DNA from: JAYREN01 sp963663375
GTDB lineage: Bacteria > Acidobacteriota > Holophagae > Holophagales > Holophagaceae
Direction: 5' to 3'
DNA length: 64,000 nucleotides
Assembly (NCBI GenBank): GCA_963663375.1
Contig: OY760195.1
Span: forward strand, 806,001-870,000
The first letter of the stretch is position 1; every line of letters starts with the position of its first letter. Positions 31,023-39,717 of this stretch are shown piece by piece. Position numbers and translations under genes: made by a program. Under the pieces are notes generated by a model. That model had not been told where the DNA came from. It worked only from the letters and a program-made list of their open reading frames with translations, and did not search any database.

Positions 31023-31028
31023 GGCCCC

Positions 31029-31841
31029 ATGGAACCGGTCATCGATGTCGTCAACGTCTCTAAAGCCTTCGGCCCCAAGGTGGTGCTGTCCAACGTGAAC
31101 CTCCAGGTGCAGGAGGGCGAGAGCCTCTGCGTGATGGGTGGCTCCGGCACCGGCAAAACGGTGCTGCTGCGCATCATCATGGGCCTCCTGAAACCCGATG
31201 CAGGCCATGTGACCGTGGACGGAGAGACCATTCAGGAACTGGACCGGGATGCGCTGTTCGAGGCCCGGAAAAAGATCGGCATGTGCTTCCAGATGGCAGC
31301 CCTCTTCGATTCCATGACGGTGGAAGACAATGTCGGCTTCGCCCTGAAGCGCCACACACCCATGACCAAGGCCGAGGTCGCCGACCGAGTGGACGAGTGC
31401 CTGAACATGGTGGGCCTCAAGGACAGCAACAAGCTGAAGCCTTCGGAACTCTCCGGTGGCATGAAGCGCCGAGTGGGATTCGCCCGGGCCATCGCCCTGA
31501 AACCCAAGATCCTGCTCTTCGACGAACCCACCACGGGTCTGGATCCGGTGATGACCGACGTGATCGGCCGCATCATCCTGGACCTGAAGGCCGAGCTGGG
31601 CGTCACCAGCATCACCGTGACTCACGACCTAAAGAGCGCCTTCGAGATCGCGGACCGCATCGCCCTGGTCTTCCGCGGCGAGTGCATCGCCTGCGAACCC
31701 CCCGCCGCCTTCAAGGTCAATCCCCATCCCGTGGTCCAGCAGTTCCTGCGCGGGGATGCGGATGGGCCCTTCCTCCAGGATCCGCCACCCCCCAAGCGGG
31801 CCCTGGATCGTGCCGTTTACCACCCCGTCCACATCGACTGA
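31029..31841 (+). CDS. mlaF: MlaF-type ATPase of the phospholipid transport ABC system (270 aa)
   Basis: Walker A GGSGTGKTVLL (about residues 37-47), the signature LSGGMKRRVGFARA and Walker B ILLFDEPTTGLDP are complete, so the protein should hydrolyse ATP to drive the MlaE permease. The C-terminus after residue 240 (DGPFLQDPPPPKRALD) is a short tail without known function. It is placed between mlaE and mlaD; the mlaD start lies 17 bases downstream. Confidence 0.95.
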   Translation: MEPVIDVVNVSKAFGPKVVLSNVNLQVQEGESLCVMGGSGTGKTVLLRIIMGLLKPDAGHVTVDGETIQELDRDALFEARKKIGMCFQMAALFDSMTVEDNVGFALKRHTPMTKAEVADRVDECLNMVGLKDSNKLKPSELSGGMKRRVGFARAIALKPKILLFDEPTTGLDPVMTDVIGRIILDLKAELGVTSITVTHDLKSAFEIADRIALVFRGECIACEPPAAFKVNPHPVVQQFLRGDADGPFLQDPPPPKRALDRAVYHPVHID

Positions 31842-31858
31842 CCCATTTCGGATATCCC

Positions 31859-33325
31859 ATGAAACTCGAAAGCAAAGTCGGCGCCTTCTTCATCGGTTCG
31901 ATCGCCATCCTCGGTGTGCTCATCCTGCGCACCGAAAAGCTGGAGATCCTCGGGAAACCCAAGGAACACACCTTCCGCACGGAATTCCTGCAGGTGGCCG
32001 GGCTCAATGTCCAGGGGCACGTGCGCATCGCAGGCGTGAAAGTGGGCAGCGTGAAGGCAATCGGCATCGAGAACGGCCGCGCCGTCATCACCTTCAGCGT
32101 CGACAAGCAGTTCGCCGTGAACCAGGGCGCCGTGGCCTCTCTCAGCAGCATCGGCATCCTGGGGGAGAAGTACATCGAACTCGATCCCGGCAAGCCCGCC
32201 ATGGGCACCCTGCCGGATGGGTCGGCGATCCCCAGCAAGACCGGCGTGAGCCTGGACAATCTGATGGAGACCCTGGGCGCCATCGGCACCGACGTGAAGG
32301 GCATCACCTACGCCCTGAACCAGTCCATCGGCGGCGAGAACGGCCGGCAGAAGCTCGATGAGATCGTGGACAACATCCGCGTTCTCACGGCGGAATTCCG
32401 CGCCATGTCCCAGGAGAACCACGCCGCCATCAACAACACCATGGCCAACGTGGAGAACATCAGCGGCGAGCTGCGGGAGCGCCTGCCCAAGATCGCCAAG
32501 CAGTTCGAGGACCTGGGCAAGAACCTAAACGAGATGGTGGATCAGAACAAACCGGAGCTGAAGGGCCTCATGGGGGATGTTCGAAAACTCGCGCAGGGCT
32601 TCCAAGCCACCTCGGACAATATCCGCGACATTACAACCAAGATGAACAACGGCGAAGGCACCATCGGCAAGCTGCTCAACGACGACAGCACCGTCAAGAA
32701 GCTGAACGCCGCCGTGGACAACGTGAACGAGATGCTGGGCGGCTTCAAGAACATGGAGCTGCGCCTCGACCTGAATGGCGCCCGCTGGACGAGCCGCGGC
32801 GACAGCCAGGTGGGCCTCGGCGTGGAGATCGCGCCCCGCAAGGACTACTGGTACTCCCTGGCCGTGAACTCGACCCCCGATGGAAAGATCTCCGACCTCA
32901 GCCGCACGATCACCCGGATCGATCCGATCACAGGCCTGCCGGCGGACGTGGTGGAGAAATACCGCACCGTCACCTCCGAACAGGTGGTCACCCTCTCGGC
33001 GGAATTCGTGAAGCGCCTCGGCGAGCATTTCGTCTTCCATGCCGGAATCATCGACGGCAAGGGCGGCGCCGGAGCCGAACTGCGCTTCCTGGACGACCGC
33101 TTCCGTTTCGGAGGCCTGGCCTACGACTTCACCAAGCGCGAGGACAAGCCCAACCCCCGCTACCGCGTCACCTCCAGCTACCAGTTCTGGAAGGGCTTCT
33201 ACCTGCAAGCCGGCGGCCAAGATCTCGGCAACAAGGATCTGCGCACCTTCTTCGCCGGCGGTGGCATCCGCTGGAAGGACGAGGATCTTAAGAAGCTCGT
33301 GGGCCTCGTCGGAGCAGGCAAGTAG
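31859..33325 (+). CDS. mlaD: MlaD-type MCE protein with a C-terminal beta-rich domain (488 aa)
   Basis: Residues 1-25 are a signal anchor (VGAFFIGSIAILGVLILR). The MCE domain follows at about 38-118 (FLQVAGLNVQGHVRIAGVKV through GILGEKYIELDPG), then a long helical stretch of about residues 120-290 that could form a tunnel as in other MCE proteins. Beyond about residue 300 a third part is built of alternating strands (GARWTSRGDSQVGLGVEIAP ... FRFGGLAYDFTKRED, FYLQAGGQDLGNKDLRTFFA), resembling an outer-membrane beta barrel. E. coli MlaD has about 180 aa and lacks it. ATG 31859 is chosen over frames open further upstream inside mlaF. Confidence 0.85.
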   Translation: MKLESKVGAFFIGSIAILGVLILRTEKLEILGKPKEHTFRTEFLQVAGLNVQGHVRIAGVKVGSVKAIGIENGRAVITFSVDKQFAVNQGAVASLSSIGILGEKYIELDPGKPAMGTLPDGSAIPSKTGVSLDNLMETLGAIGTDVKGITYALNQSIGGENGRQKLDEIVDNIRVLTAEFRAMSQENHAAINNTMANVENISGELRERLPKIAKQFEDLGKNLNEMVDQNKPELKGLMGDVRKLAQGFQATSDNIRDITTKMNNGEGTIGKLLNDDSTVKKLNAAVDNVNEMLGGFKNMELRLDLNGARWTSRGDSQVGLGVEIAPRKDYWYSLAVNSTPDGKISDLSRTITRIDPITGLPADVVEKYRTVTSEQVVTLSAEFVKRLGEHFVFHAGIIDGKGGAGAELRFLDDRFRFGGLAYDFTKREDKPNPRYRVTSSYQFWKGFYLQAGGQDLGNKDLRTFFAGGGIRWKDEDLKKLVGLVGAGK

Positions 33326-33331
33326 GTCCCC

Positions 33332-34102
33332 ATGGAAACCCGGCCCCTGCCCCCCGAGCGCCCGCGGCTATTCCTGGCCATCCGTCGGGGCATTCCCCTG
33401 GGCTTGGCCCTGGCCGGGCTGGTGGCGGCCCTGGTGCAGACCCGGGGCCGAGGCTGGCTGTTGCTTCTGACGGTAGCCTGTCTCGCGGAGGTCGGCCCCA
33501 CGTTCAAGCGGGGGGAGTCCTACCTCAAGAATCGGCGGGCCATCATCCGGTGGGATGGTATCTGGGTGAAGACCCTTCTGCCCCTGGCCCGGATGATGGG
33601 TCGGAGTGAAGCGTGGATCCTCTCCTTCTGTGCCTGGAACAACCAACGGGTGCGGGAGGCATTCACGGCTCGCCCCGCCCGTCGGGCCCTGGTCCTGCTG
33701 CCCCACTGCATCCAGATGGCCCGCTGCAAGGCCGAGATCCTGGACGACCTCTCCAACTGCTTCGAGTGCGGTCTCTGTCCGGTGGGAGACTATTTCCAGG
33801 CTAGCCTGGAGAGCCGCTGGGATGCCCGGATCACGAACCGCAGCCACAAGGCCTACCGGGAGGCCCGGGAATTTCAGCCCGATCTCATCGTGGCGGTGAG
33901 CTGTGCGGATCGCCTGCTGAGGGGCCTGGTCAAGCTGCCAGAGGTACCCGTCTACGCGATTCCTCTGCAACTGCCCCACGGCATGTGCGTGGATACGACC
34001 TTCAGCGTGCCCCATCTCAGGGCCGCCATGGAGACTCTGGTGGAACCCAGGGCCGAGGCCTCGGGCAAGGTGCGCCTGCTGCGGCGCGAGGGGATCGCGT
34101 GA
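33332..34102 (+). CDS. DUF116 family protein (256 aa)
   Basis: Two hydrophobic helices near the start (about residues 20-50) precede a Cys-rich domain: LLPHCIQMARCKAEILDDLS followed by NCFECGLCPVGDY. These conserved Cys positions are typical of DUF116, whose function is not known; a metal or Fe-S site is likely. It ends in GTGA, overlapping the start of the prenyltransferase gene, so both are translated together. Confidence 0.8.
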   Translation: METRPLPPERPRLFLAIRRGIPLGLALAGLVAALVQTRGRGWLLLLTVACLAEVGPTFKRGESYLKNRRAIIRWDGIWVKTLLPLARMMGRSEAWILSFCAWNNQRVREAFTARPARRALVLLPHCIQMARCKAEILDDLSNCFECGLCPVGDYFQASLESRWDARITNRSHKAYREAREFQPDLIVAVSCADRLLRGLVKLPEVPVYAIPLQLPHGMCVDTTFSVPHLRAAMETLVEPRAEASGKVRLLRREGIA

Positions 34103-35010
34103 CGGTTCCTGGACTGCGGGTGCGAGCGGGCTTCGAGCGATTCCTCGGCCCCACCCTGATGGCCTATGTGCTTCACCTCCGCCCCCTGGAGTGGCCTATC
34201 ATGACGGCCCATTTCCTGCTGGGCACCCTGCTCGCCGCGGGTCTTGCCGCGCCCCTGAAGGCGACCACCCTGGGATGGTTCGTGTTCATCGTCCTGATGA
34301 ATGGTGGGACCCTCGCCATCAATAGCGCCTTCGACCAGGACGAGGGCGACATCGGCTACCTCAAGCAGCCCCCCAAGCCCCCGAAGCATCTCTTCCTGGT
34401 TTCCGCAGGCATGCTGCTGCTGAGCCTGGGGCTGGGTTTCCTGCTGCCGCCGGTCTTCGCCTGGAGCAACGCCCTCTGCGTGGTCATGTCCGTGCTCTAC
34501 TCCATGCCCCCCATTCGCCTGAAGGCGAGGGCGGGCTGGGATCTGCTCATCAACTGCCTGGGCTTTGGCCTGCTCACGCCGCTGGCAGGCTGGGGCCTCA
34601 CGGGTCGAGCGCCCACGCCTCCGTTCCTGGCCCTCATCCTGGGCTTCGCCTTCCTGTTCGGGGCCCTGTACCCCCTCACGCAGATCTATCAGATCGAGGA
34701 GGACCGGGCCCGGGGAGACCGCACGATGGTCATCAAGCTGGGGGAAACCCTCAGCCTGGGATTGGCGCTGGTCCTGGCCATCGTGGCCCACGGATGTTTC
34801 GGCTGGGCCCTCTGGGCCTTCCCGGTCTCCAGGATCCACCTGCTGCTGGGGCTGGTCCCTTCCCTGGGCATCTGGGGCGGGGTCCTCATCCCCTGGCTCC
34901 TCGATTGGCGGAATTGGAGTGCCGCACGGCACGAGGCCGGGATGTACCGGGCCCTGGTGGCCTGGGCCGTCACGGACCTGAGCCTGCTCTATCTCCTGTG
35001 GCCGAAATAG
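34099..35010 (+). CDS. UbiA-family prenyltransferase (303 aa, GTG start)
   Basis: About eight hydrophobic helices and two Asp-rich motifs are visible: NSAFDQDEGDIGYL at about residue 75 and DRARGDRTM at about residue 205. UbiA enzymes transfer prenyl chains to aromatic or other acceptors for quinones, hemes or lipids. The first motif deviates from NDxxDxxxD (AFDQDEGDI), so the substrate cannot be named. The GTG at 34099 overlaps the stop of the DUF116 gene; an upstream frame inside that gene is not membrane-like and was rejected. Confidence 0.8.
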   Translation: MTVPGLRVRAGFERFLGPTLMAYVLHLRPLEWPIMTAHFLLGTLLAAGLAAPLKATTLGWFVFIVLMNGGTLAINSAFDQDEGDIGYLKQPPKPPKHLFLVSAGMLLLSLGLGFLLPPVFAWSNALCVVMSVLYSMPPIRLKARAGWDLLINCLGFGLLTPLAGWGLTGRAPTPPFLALILGFAFLFGALYPLTQIYQIEEDRARGDRTMVIKLGETLSLGLALVLAIVAHGCFGWALWAFPVSRIHLLLGLVPSLGIWGGVLIPWLLDWRNWSAARHEAGMYRALVAWAVTDLSLLYLLWPK

Positions 35011-35011
35011 C

Positions 35012-35650
35012 ATGCTCATCCCGGAAGTGCCCACACCCTTTCCCCTGCGCTGGGGTTTCACCACTCGGCTGGACGGTCCCGAGATGGCGCCACCCCTGCG
35101 CCTCCACCAGATCCATGGTGCCGAAATCCATGCCGCAAGCACGGAGATTCAAGCCGGAGACGGCCTCTGGACCATGGACCGCGGGAAGGCCATCGGTGTG
35201 CGAGTGGCCGATTGCGTACCCGTGCTCCTGGCGGGGAACACTCCGCGGGGACCGTGGATTGCCGCCTTGCATGCGGGCTGGCGCGGAGCCGTGGCGGGGA
35301 TCCTGCGACGAGGCGTGGCCCAATTCGAAAGCCAGGGCGGAAAGGCCGGGAAACTCACCTGGGCCCTGGGCCCTGGCATTCGCCAATGCCATTTCGAGGT
35401 GGGCGCCGAAGTCATCGAGGCCGCTCGCCTAGATCCGGCCTGGGCCGCGGAACTAGCGGAGGCCCGCCCGTGCGGCAAATTCCACTTCGATCTCCACGGT
35501 TTTCTCCAGCGTCAGGCGCGCGACCTGGGCCTCGACCCGACCAAGGATGGCTCCGTGTTGCGCTGCACCCTGTGCGAACGGGAGCTGCTTTACAGCTACC
35601 GGGGCGGTGACCTGGAAGGGCGCCAGTGGGGCTGGATCGAGATCGCCTGA
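35012..35650 (+). CDS. pgeF: PgeF/YfiH-type purine nucleosidase or peptidoglycan-editing protein (212 aa)
   Basis: The family motifs are LHQIHG, VADCVPVLL, LHAGWRGAV, LGPGIRQCHFEVG and the closing CTLCERELLYSYR. Conserved His and Cys residues (HQIHG, ADC, HAGWRG) bind zinc. Family members act on purine nucleosides and affect peptidoglycan editing. The start lies one base after the prenyltransferase gene. It converges with the receiver-kinase gene 11 bases downstream. Confidence 0.9.
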   Translation: MLIPEVPTPFPLRWGFTTRLDGPEMAPPLRLHQIHGAEIHAASTEIQAGDGLWTMDRGKAIGVRVADCVPVLLAGNTPRGPWIAALHAGWRGAVAGILRRGVAQFESQGGKAGKLTWALGPGIRQCHFEVGAEVIEAARLDPAWAAELAEARPCGKFHFDLHGFLQRQARDLGLDPTKDGSVLRCTLCERELLYSYRGGDLEGRQWGWIEIA

Positions 35651-35661
35651 GGCTGCGGGCG

Positions 35662-37476
35662 CTACCGCAGCGGGAAGAAGAGATGCACGGCGGTGCCCTC
35701 CCCCTCGTTGCGGATATCGATTTCTCCGTGGTAGGCCGCCAGCAGCTGCTTACAGAGCGGCAGCGAGGGGCCGGGACTCCGTATGCCAATGACCGCCTGC
35801 TGGTGAAGGTCGCCGAAGGGCTCGAAGGCACCCTCCAGTTCCGTGGGCGGGATGGGTCCACCCTCGTCGACAATTTCCAGGTGGAAGATCTCCTCGACAC
35901 TCCAGGAGCGCACCCGCAGTTTGGGGGAGGGCGTGGGTCCACTGAAGGCGTGCAGGAGCAGGTTCTGGAGCAGTTTGGCGAAATCGCCGTAGACCCCGTA
36001 GGCGCGGGTGTTTCCGGCGGAAAGCTCGGTTCCCACCTCCGTGCGCACCGGAACGACGCCATCCGCACCCAGGAGTTCGAGCTCCTGGAGCAGGAGATCG
36101 TGGAGATCCAGCCATTCCGGAGTGGTGGGGCTGTCCTTGTCCACCCGACGCATGAGGGCCTTCAGGAGACCGTCGATCTTGGCGACGGCGCTGCGGATTT
36201 CCGCGATGGATTTCGGGGCTTCCTCACAGACATCCACCTCCAGTGAATCCCGGAGGGCAACCAGCTTCTCAAGTTCCTGGCTCTGGTGATTGAGGGTCTG
36301 CACGGGCGAGACCAGGCGATGGGTGATCTTGTAGAAGAGGTCTTCCAGTAAGTTCCGGCGATCCTGGCGACTCAACTCCGCCTTGGCGTGCTGGAGATCC
36401 TGGTAGGCCACCTCCATGCGCTCATAGCTGGAAGCCAGCGCACGGCTACTTTCATGCAGGCTGTAGATGAGCTCCGCGCTCTCGATGCTCACCTGGGCCA
36501 GCCCCGCGTGGAGGGCCATCAGTTCCAGTTCCAGGGAGAGGAAAGGATCGGCGCCATCCCGGGCGAAGGCCCAGAATCCCCAGAGTTCGTTTTCGGTCTG
36601 CCGGTCCTTCAGCACCAGAAGGCTGATCTCCGAGGTCGGCCCCCAGAAGCCCAGGGCCAGCCCTTCCTCCCAGATCCGGTGGGCCTTGAGCTGGGCGCCG
36701 TGGAGAATGCCACTGTCCACCAGGGGGCGCATGCGTTCGCAGAAGGCATGGCTCCGGGACAGCGTCGGCGCCGCCTCGAAGCGCTCGTGCTGCCATCGGA
36801 AACCCTCCCAGTAGCCGCCGCTCGGATGCAGTCGGTAGGCCGCCAGCCCCGAGGCACGCACCATCGACCGGACCTGCTCGAGCACCCGCAGTACGAGGGT
36901 GGTGGAATCGTGCTCGCCGAGCAGGGTTTGGCTGAGGCTCAGCAGTTTCGAGAGGCTCTGGTTGCGGTCCTCCAGCTCATGCTGGGTGATCGTCAGCTTC
37001 CGGTTGGCCTCCTGGGCCTCCCGCAGTTGGACCTCCAGGTGCTCCAGCATCTGCACATTGAAGCTGCGGAGCACCGGCCCTTCCCGGGATTGCTCCAGGC
37101 GCTCCCGCTGCCCACCGAGATAGGCCTCCACCTGGCGCACGAAGGTGAAGGGATCGATGGGTTTGGGGATGAAGCCATCGCAGCCCACCACCAGGGCCGT
37201 CTCGCGGTCACTCTTCAGGGTCTTGGCGGTGAGGGCAACGATGGGCGTCTGCTTCAGTTCGGCCTGCTGCCGGAACTTGGTGGCGATCTCGAACCCGGAA
37301 AGGCCCGGCAGGTTGATATCCAGAAGCACCAGATCGGGCTTGAGCTCGAGCGCCATCTCGAAGCCCCTGAGGCCCTCCTCCGCCCAGAACATTTCGTAAC
37401 CGGCCTGGGTCAACAGGCGCTGAACCAGGCGGTAGTTGACCGGATTGTCCTCGATGCACAGAATCTTTGCGCTCAT
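35662..37476 (-). CDS. Receiver, GAF-like and degenerate histidine kinase protein (604 aa)
   Basis: The N-terminal receiver domain has ILCIEDNPVNYRLVQRLL, LVLLDINLPG with the phosphorylated Asp, LTAKT and the Lys of IPKPIDP. A coiled coil and a GAF-like middle (about residues 190-350) follow. The C-terminus resembles a kinase: FYKITHRLVSPVQTL in the His position and LLQNLLLHAF in the N box. Its ATP site is poor: DEGGPIPP replaces DxGxGI and SPGPSLPL replaces the G-x-G-L-G loop, so catalytic activity is doubtful. ATG 37476 overlaps the stop of the upstream kinase (ATGA). Confidence 0.8.
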   Translation of the reverse strand: MSAKILCIEDNPVNYRLVQRLLTQAGYEMFWAEEGLRGFEMALELKPDLVLLDINLPGLSGFEIATKFRQQAELKQTPIVALTAKTLKSDRETALVVGCDGFIPKPIDPFTFVRQVEAYLGGQRERLEQSREGPVLRSFNVQMLEHLEVQLREAQEANRKLTITQHELEDRNQSLSKLLSLSQTLLGEHDSTTLVLRVLEQVRSMVRASGLAAYRLHPSGGYWEGFRWQHERFEAAPTLSRSHAFCERMRPLVDSGILHGAQLKAHRIWEEGLALGFWGPTSEISLLVLKDRQTENELWGFWAFARDGADPFLSLELELMALHAGLAQVSIESAELIYSLHESSRALASSYERMEVAYQDLQHAKAELSRQDRRNLLEDLFYKITHRLVSPVQTLNHQSQELEKLVALRDSLEVDVCEEAPKSIAEIRSAVAKIDGLLKALMRRVDKDSPTTPEWLDLHDLLLQELELLGADGVVPVRTEVGTELSAGNTRAYGVYGDFAKLLQNLLLHAFSGPTPSPKLRVRSWSVEEIFHLEIVDEGGPIPPTELEGAFEPFGDLHQQAVIGIRSPGPSLPLCKQLLAAYHGEIDIRNEGEGTAVHLFFPLR

Positions 37477-39143
37477 GCCTGCTCCCACGCATGCAGGGGA
37501 ATCTCGATGGTGAAGGTGCTGCCCTTGCCCTTCCAGCTCTCCACGGTGATGCCCCCTCCCATGAGTCCCATCAGCCGCTGCGATAGGGCCAGCCCCAGGC
37601 CCGTGCCGCCAAAACGCCGGGTGATGCTCCCGTCCACCTGCTGGAAGGGTCGGAAGAGGCGGGTCATCTCCTCGGGGTTCATGCCGATGCCCGTGTCCTG
37701 GATCGCGATGCGCAGGTGCTTCTGATCCTTCTGGACCGTGACCTTGACCTCGCCGCGCTCCGTGAACTTGATGGCATTGCCCACCAGGTTGGTGAAGACC
37801 TGCTTCAAGCGGATGGGATCCCCGAGAACCCGTGCCCTCCAGGGGGGAGGCACATAGGAGAACTGGACCGGACGACCGAGAATCAGCCCGGTGGCCAGCA
37901 CACGGACCTCCTCCAGAAGCTGCAGGGGATCCACCTCGACCAAATCGATCTCCAGATTTCCGGCCTCGATCTTGGAGAGATCGAGAATGGAATCGATCAT
38001 CGTCAGTAGGCTGCGCCCATTCTGGAGAATGATCTCCAGGTCGTCCTTCACATCGTCGGGAATGCGGTCCGCGCTCTCCTGCAACAGGAGGCCCGAGAAC
38101 CCGATCACAGCGTTGAGCGGCGTGCGCAGTTCATGGCTCATGTTGGCGAGGAATTCATCCTTGAGACGATCCACCTGCTGCAGCTTCTGGAAACTGGCCA
38201 GCAGGCTCTCGTTCAATTCCATGAGCTCCTGGGTCTTTTCCTTCACCTTCTCCTCGAGGGTCTCCGCCCAGGCATGGAGTTCCGCCCGACTTTCCTCGAG
38301 TCCCCGGGTGCGCTCCTGCACCAATTGCTCCAGGTTCGCCCGGATCTCCTCCAGCTCCCAGATGGTCTCCATGAGCTGCCGGGTGCGCTCCTGCACCCGG
38401 AATTCCAGCAGGCGGTTCTGGCGCTCGATCTCGTCCCGGGACACCCGCAGCTTGTTGGTCATCAGGTCGAAGCTGCGGCTCAGATCCTCCAGCTCGTCCC
38501 GGCTGCGAACCGGCACCGGGGCCACCTCCAGATTGCCCAGGGCCACCTGCTGGGCCCCCGCCGTGAGCTGTTCGATGGGCCGAATGTAGCGCCGTTCCAT
38601 GAAGGCTGACGCCGCCACCCCGATGGCCAGCAGCAGCCCGCCCACGGCGATGCCCAGCCAGATGTTGTCGTTTACCGTCTTCTGAATGTCCTCGGTAGTG
38701 AAGCCGAGCACCAATGCCCCCACCTTGTCCTGATGGGGTTCCCGGAAGAACACTGGCGCCGTGGCCACCAGAATGCCGTCGCTCTTCCGCGTGAAGGCCT
38801 GGCTGCGGGCCTGCCGTCGACCATAGTCCCGGGCCCAGGCTGGTGCGGAAGGCGTCGAATCCACCTGATTGCCATGCTCGTCGAAGACCACACTGAAGTG
38901 GAAGGCCGGGATGTTCTTGACCCCCTCCAGCACCTTGGCGACGTCCTCCTGGCTGCCACTGGCCAGGGCCGGTCCCAGGGCGTAGCTCGCGGTCTCAGCC
39001 ACCTGCCGGGCGCTGACCTGGGACTGCTCGCGAATCTGCCGTTCCAGCCGCTTGGGATAGATGAAGGCGATGAAGACGACGAAGCAGGCCACCAGCATTC
39101 CGATGACCGCCATGAACTTCATCTTGATGGGGAGGCGCTGCAT
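37473..39143 (-). CDS. Membrane histidine kinase with HAMP domain (556 aa)
   Basis: A helix at about residues 8-28, a periplasmic sensor part, and a second helix at about 167-187 are followed by HAMP (RPIEQLTAGAQQVALGNLE ...), a long coiled coil and the kinase core: ANMSHELRTPLNAVIGFSG, NLVGNAIKFT, DTGIGM and FGGTGLGLAL, all intact. It overlaps the receiver protein gene downstream by four bases, so the pair probably forms one signalling unit, with the receiver domain as a likely phosphate acceptor. rsmD is nine bases upstream on the same strand. Confidence 0.9.
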   Translation of the reverse strand: MQRLPIKMKFMAVIGMLVACFVVFIAFIYPKRLERQIREQSQVSARQVAETASYALGPALASGSQEDVAKVLEGVKNIPAFHFSVVFDEHGNQVDSTPSAPAWARDYGRRQARSQAFTRKSDGILVATAPVFFREPHQDKVGALVLGFTTEDIQKTVNDNIWLGIAVGGLLLAIGVAASAFMERRYIRPIEQLTAGAQQVALGNLEVAPVPVRSRDELEDLSRSFDLMTNKLRVSRDEIERQNRLLEFRVQERTRQLMETIWELEEIRANLEQLVQERTRGLEESRAELHAWAETLEEKVKEKTQELMELNESLLASFQKLQQVDRLKDEFLANMSHELRTPLNAVIGFSGLLLQESADRIPDDVKDDLEIILQNGRSLLTMIDSILDLSKIEAGNLEIDLVEVDPLQLLEEVRVLATGLILGRPVQFSYVPPPWRARVLGDPIRLKQVFTNLVGNAIKFTERGEVKVTVQKDQKHLRIAIQDTGIGMNPEEMTRLFRPFQQVDGSITRRFGGTGLGLALSQRLMGLMGGGITVESWKGKGSTFTIEIPLHAWEQA

Positions 39144-39152
39144 GGGAAGAGT

Positions 39153-39683
39153 CTATCCCGCCTGGAAGAAATGGAAGCGGGCGGCCCCGTACCGGCGGGA
39201 ATCCACCGGCAACCATCCCTCACAGGGGGAAAGCGCCTCCCGCTGCTCCGTTTCCCAGACCAGGATTCCCCCCGGGGCCATCCAGGGCCGGATCCGGGCG
39301 GCCATCCGCTGGAACAGAGCGGCGGATTCTCCATAGGGCGGATCGGCAAAAACCAGCGCCAGATCCCGAAAGGCCCCGGCCTCGAGCCGGAGGACATCCG
39401 TGTGGAGCACCCGCACCGCAGTGCCCCGGGCGTTCACCTGGGCGAGGCCGCAGGCCTTGGCATCCTTCTCAACGCAGGTGACCGGCGCGAATCCCCGCGA
39501 CCAGGCCTCCAGCCCCACTGCCCCCGTACCCGCGAACAGGTCCACAAAGGCGCCCTGGGGCCACCCCTGGAGGATGGAGAAGAGGGCTTCCCGTCCCCGA
39601 TCCGAAGTCGGACGAATGGCCTGCTCCCCCTCGGGGGGCGACTGGAGGCGGCGGCCCTTGATGGCCCCGGCGATGATGCGCAT
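39153..39683 (-). CDS. rsmD: 16S rRNA (guanine-966-N2) methyltransferase (176 aa)
   Basis: Starts MRIIAGAIKGRRLQSPP, as RsmD does. The SAM motif is VDLFAGTGAVGLEAWSRG and the catalytic motif is VFADPPYG. The enzyme methylates G966 of 16S rRNA in the small ribosomal subunit. Normal length. It follows fabH after 34 bases in the same direction. Confidence 0.93.
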   Translation of the reverse strand: MRIIAGAIKGRRLQSPPEGEQAIRPTSDRGREALFSILQGWPQGAFVDLFAGTGAVGLEAWSRGFAPVTCVEKDAKACGLAQVNARGTAVRVLHTDVLRLEAGAFRDLALVFADPPYGESAALFQRMAARIRPWMAPGGILVWETEQREALSPCEGWLPVDSRRYGAARFHFFQAG

Positions 39684-39717
39684 GGAGGAACGCCGCCAGT
39701 CCTGGCGAGCGATTCGC

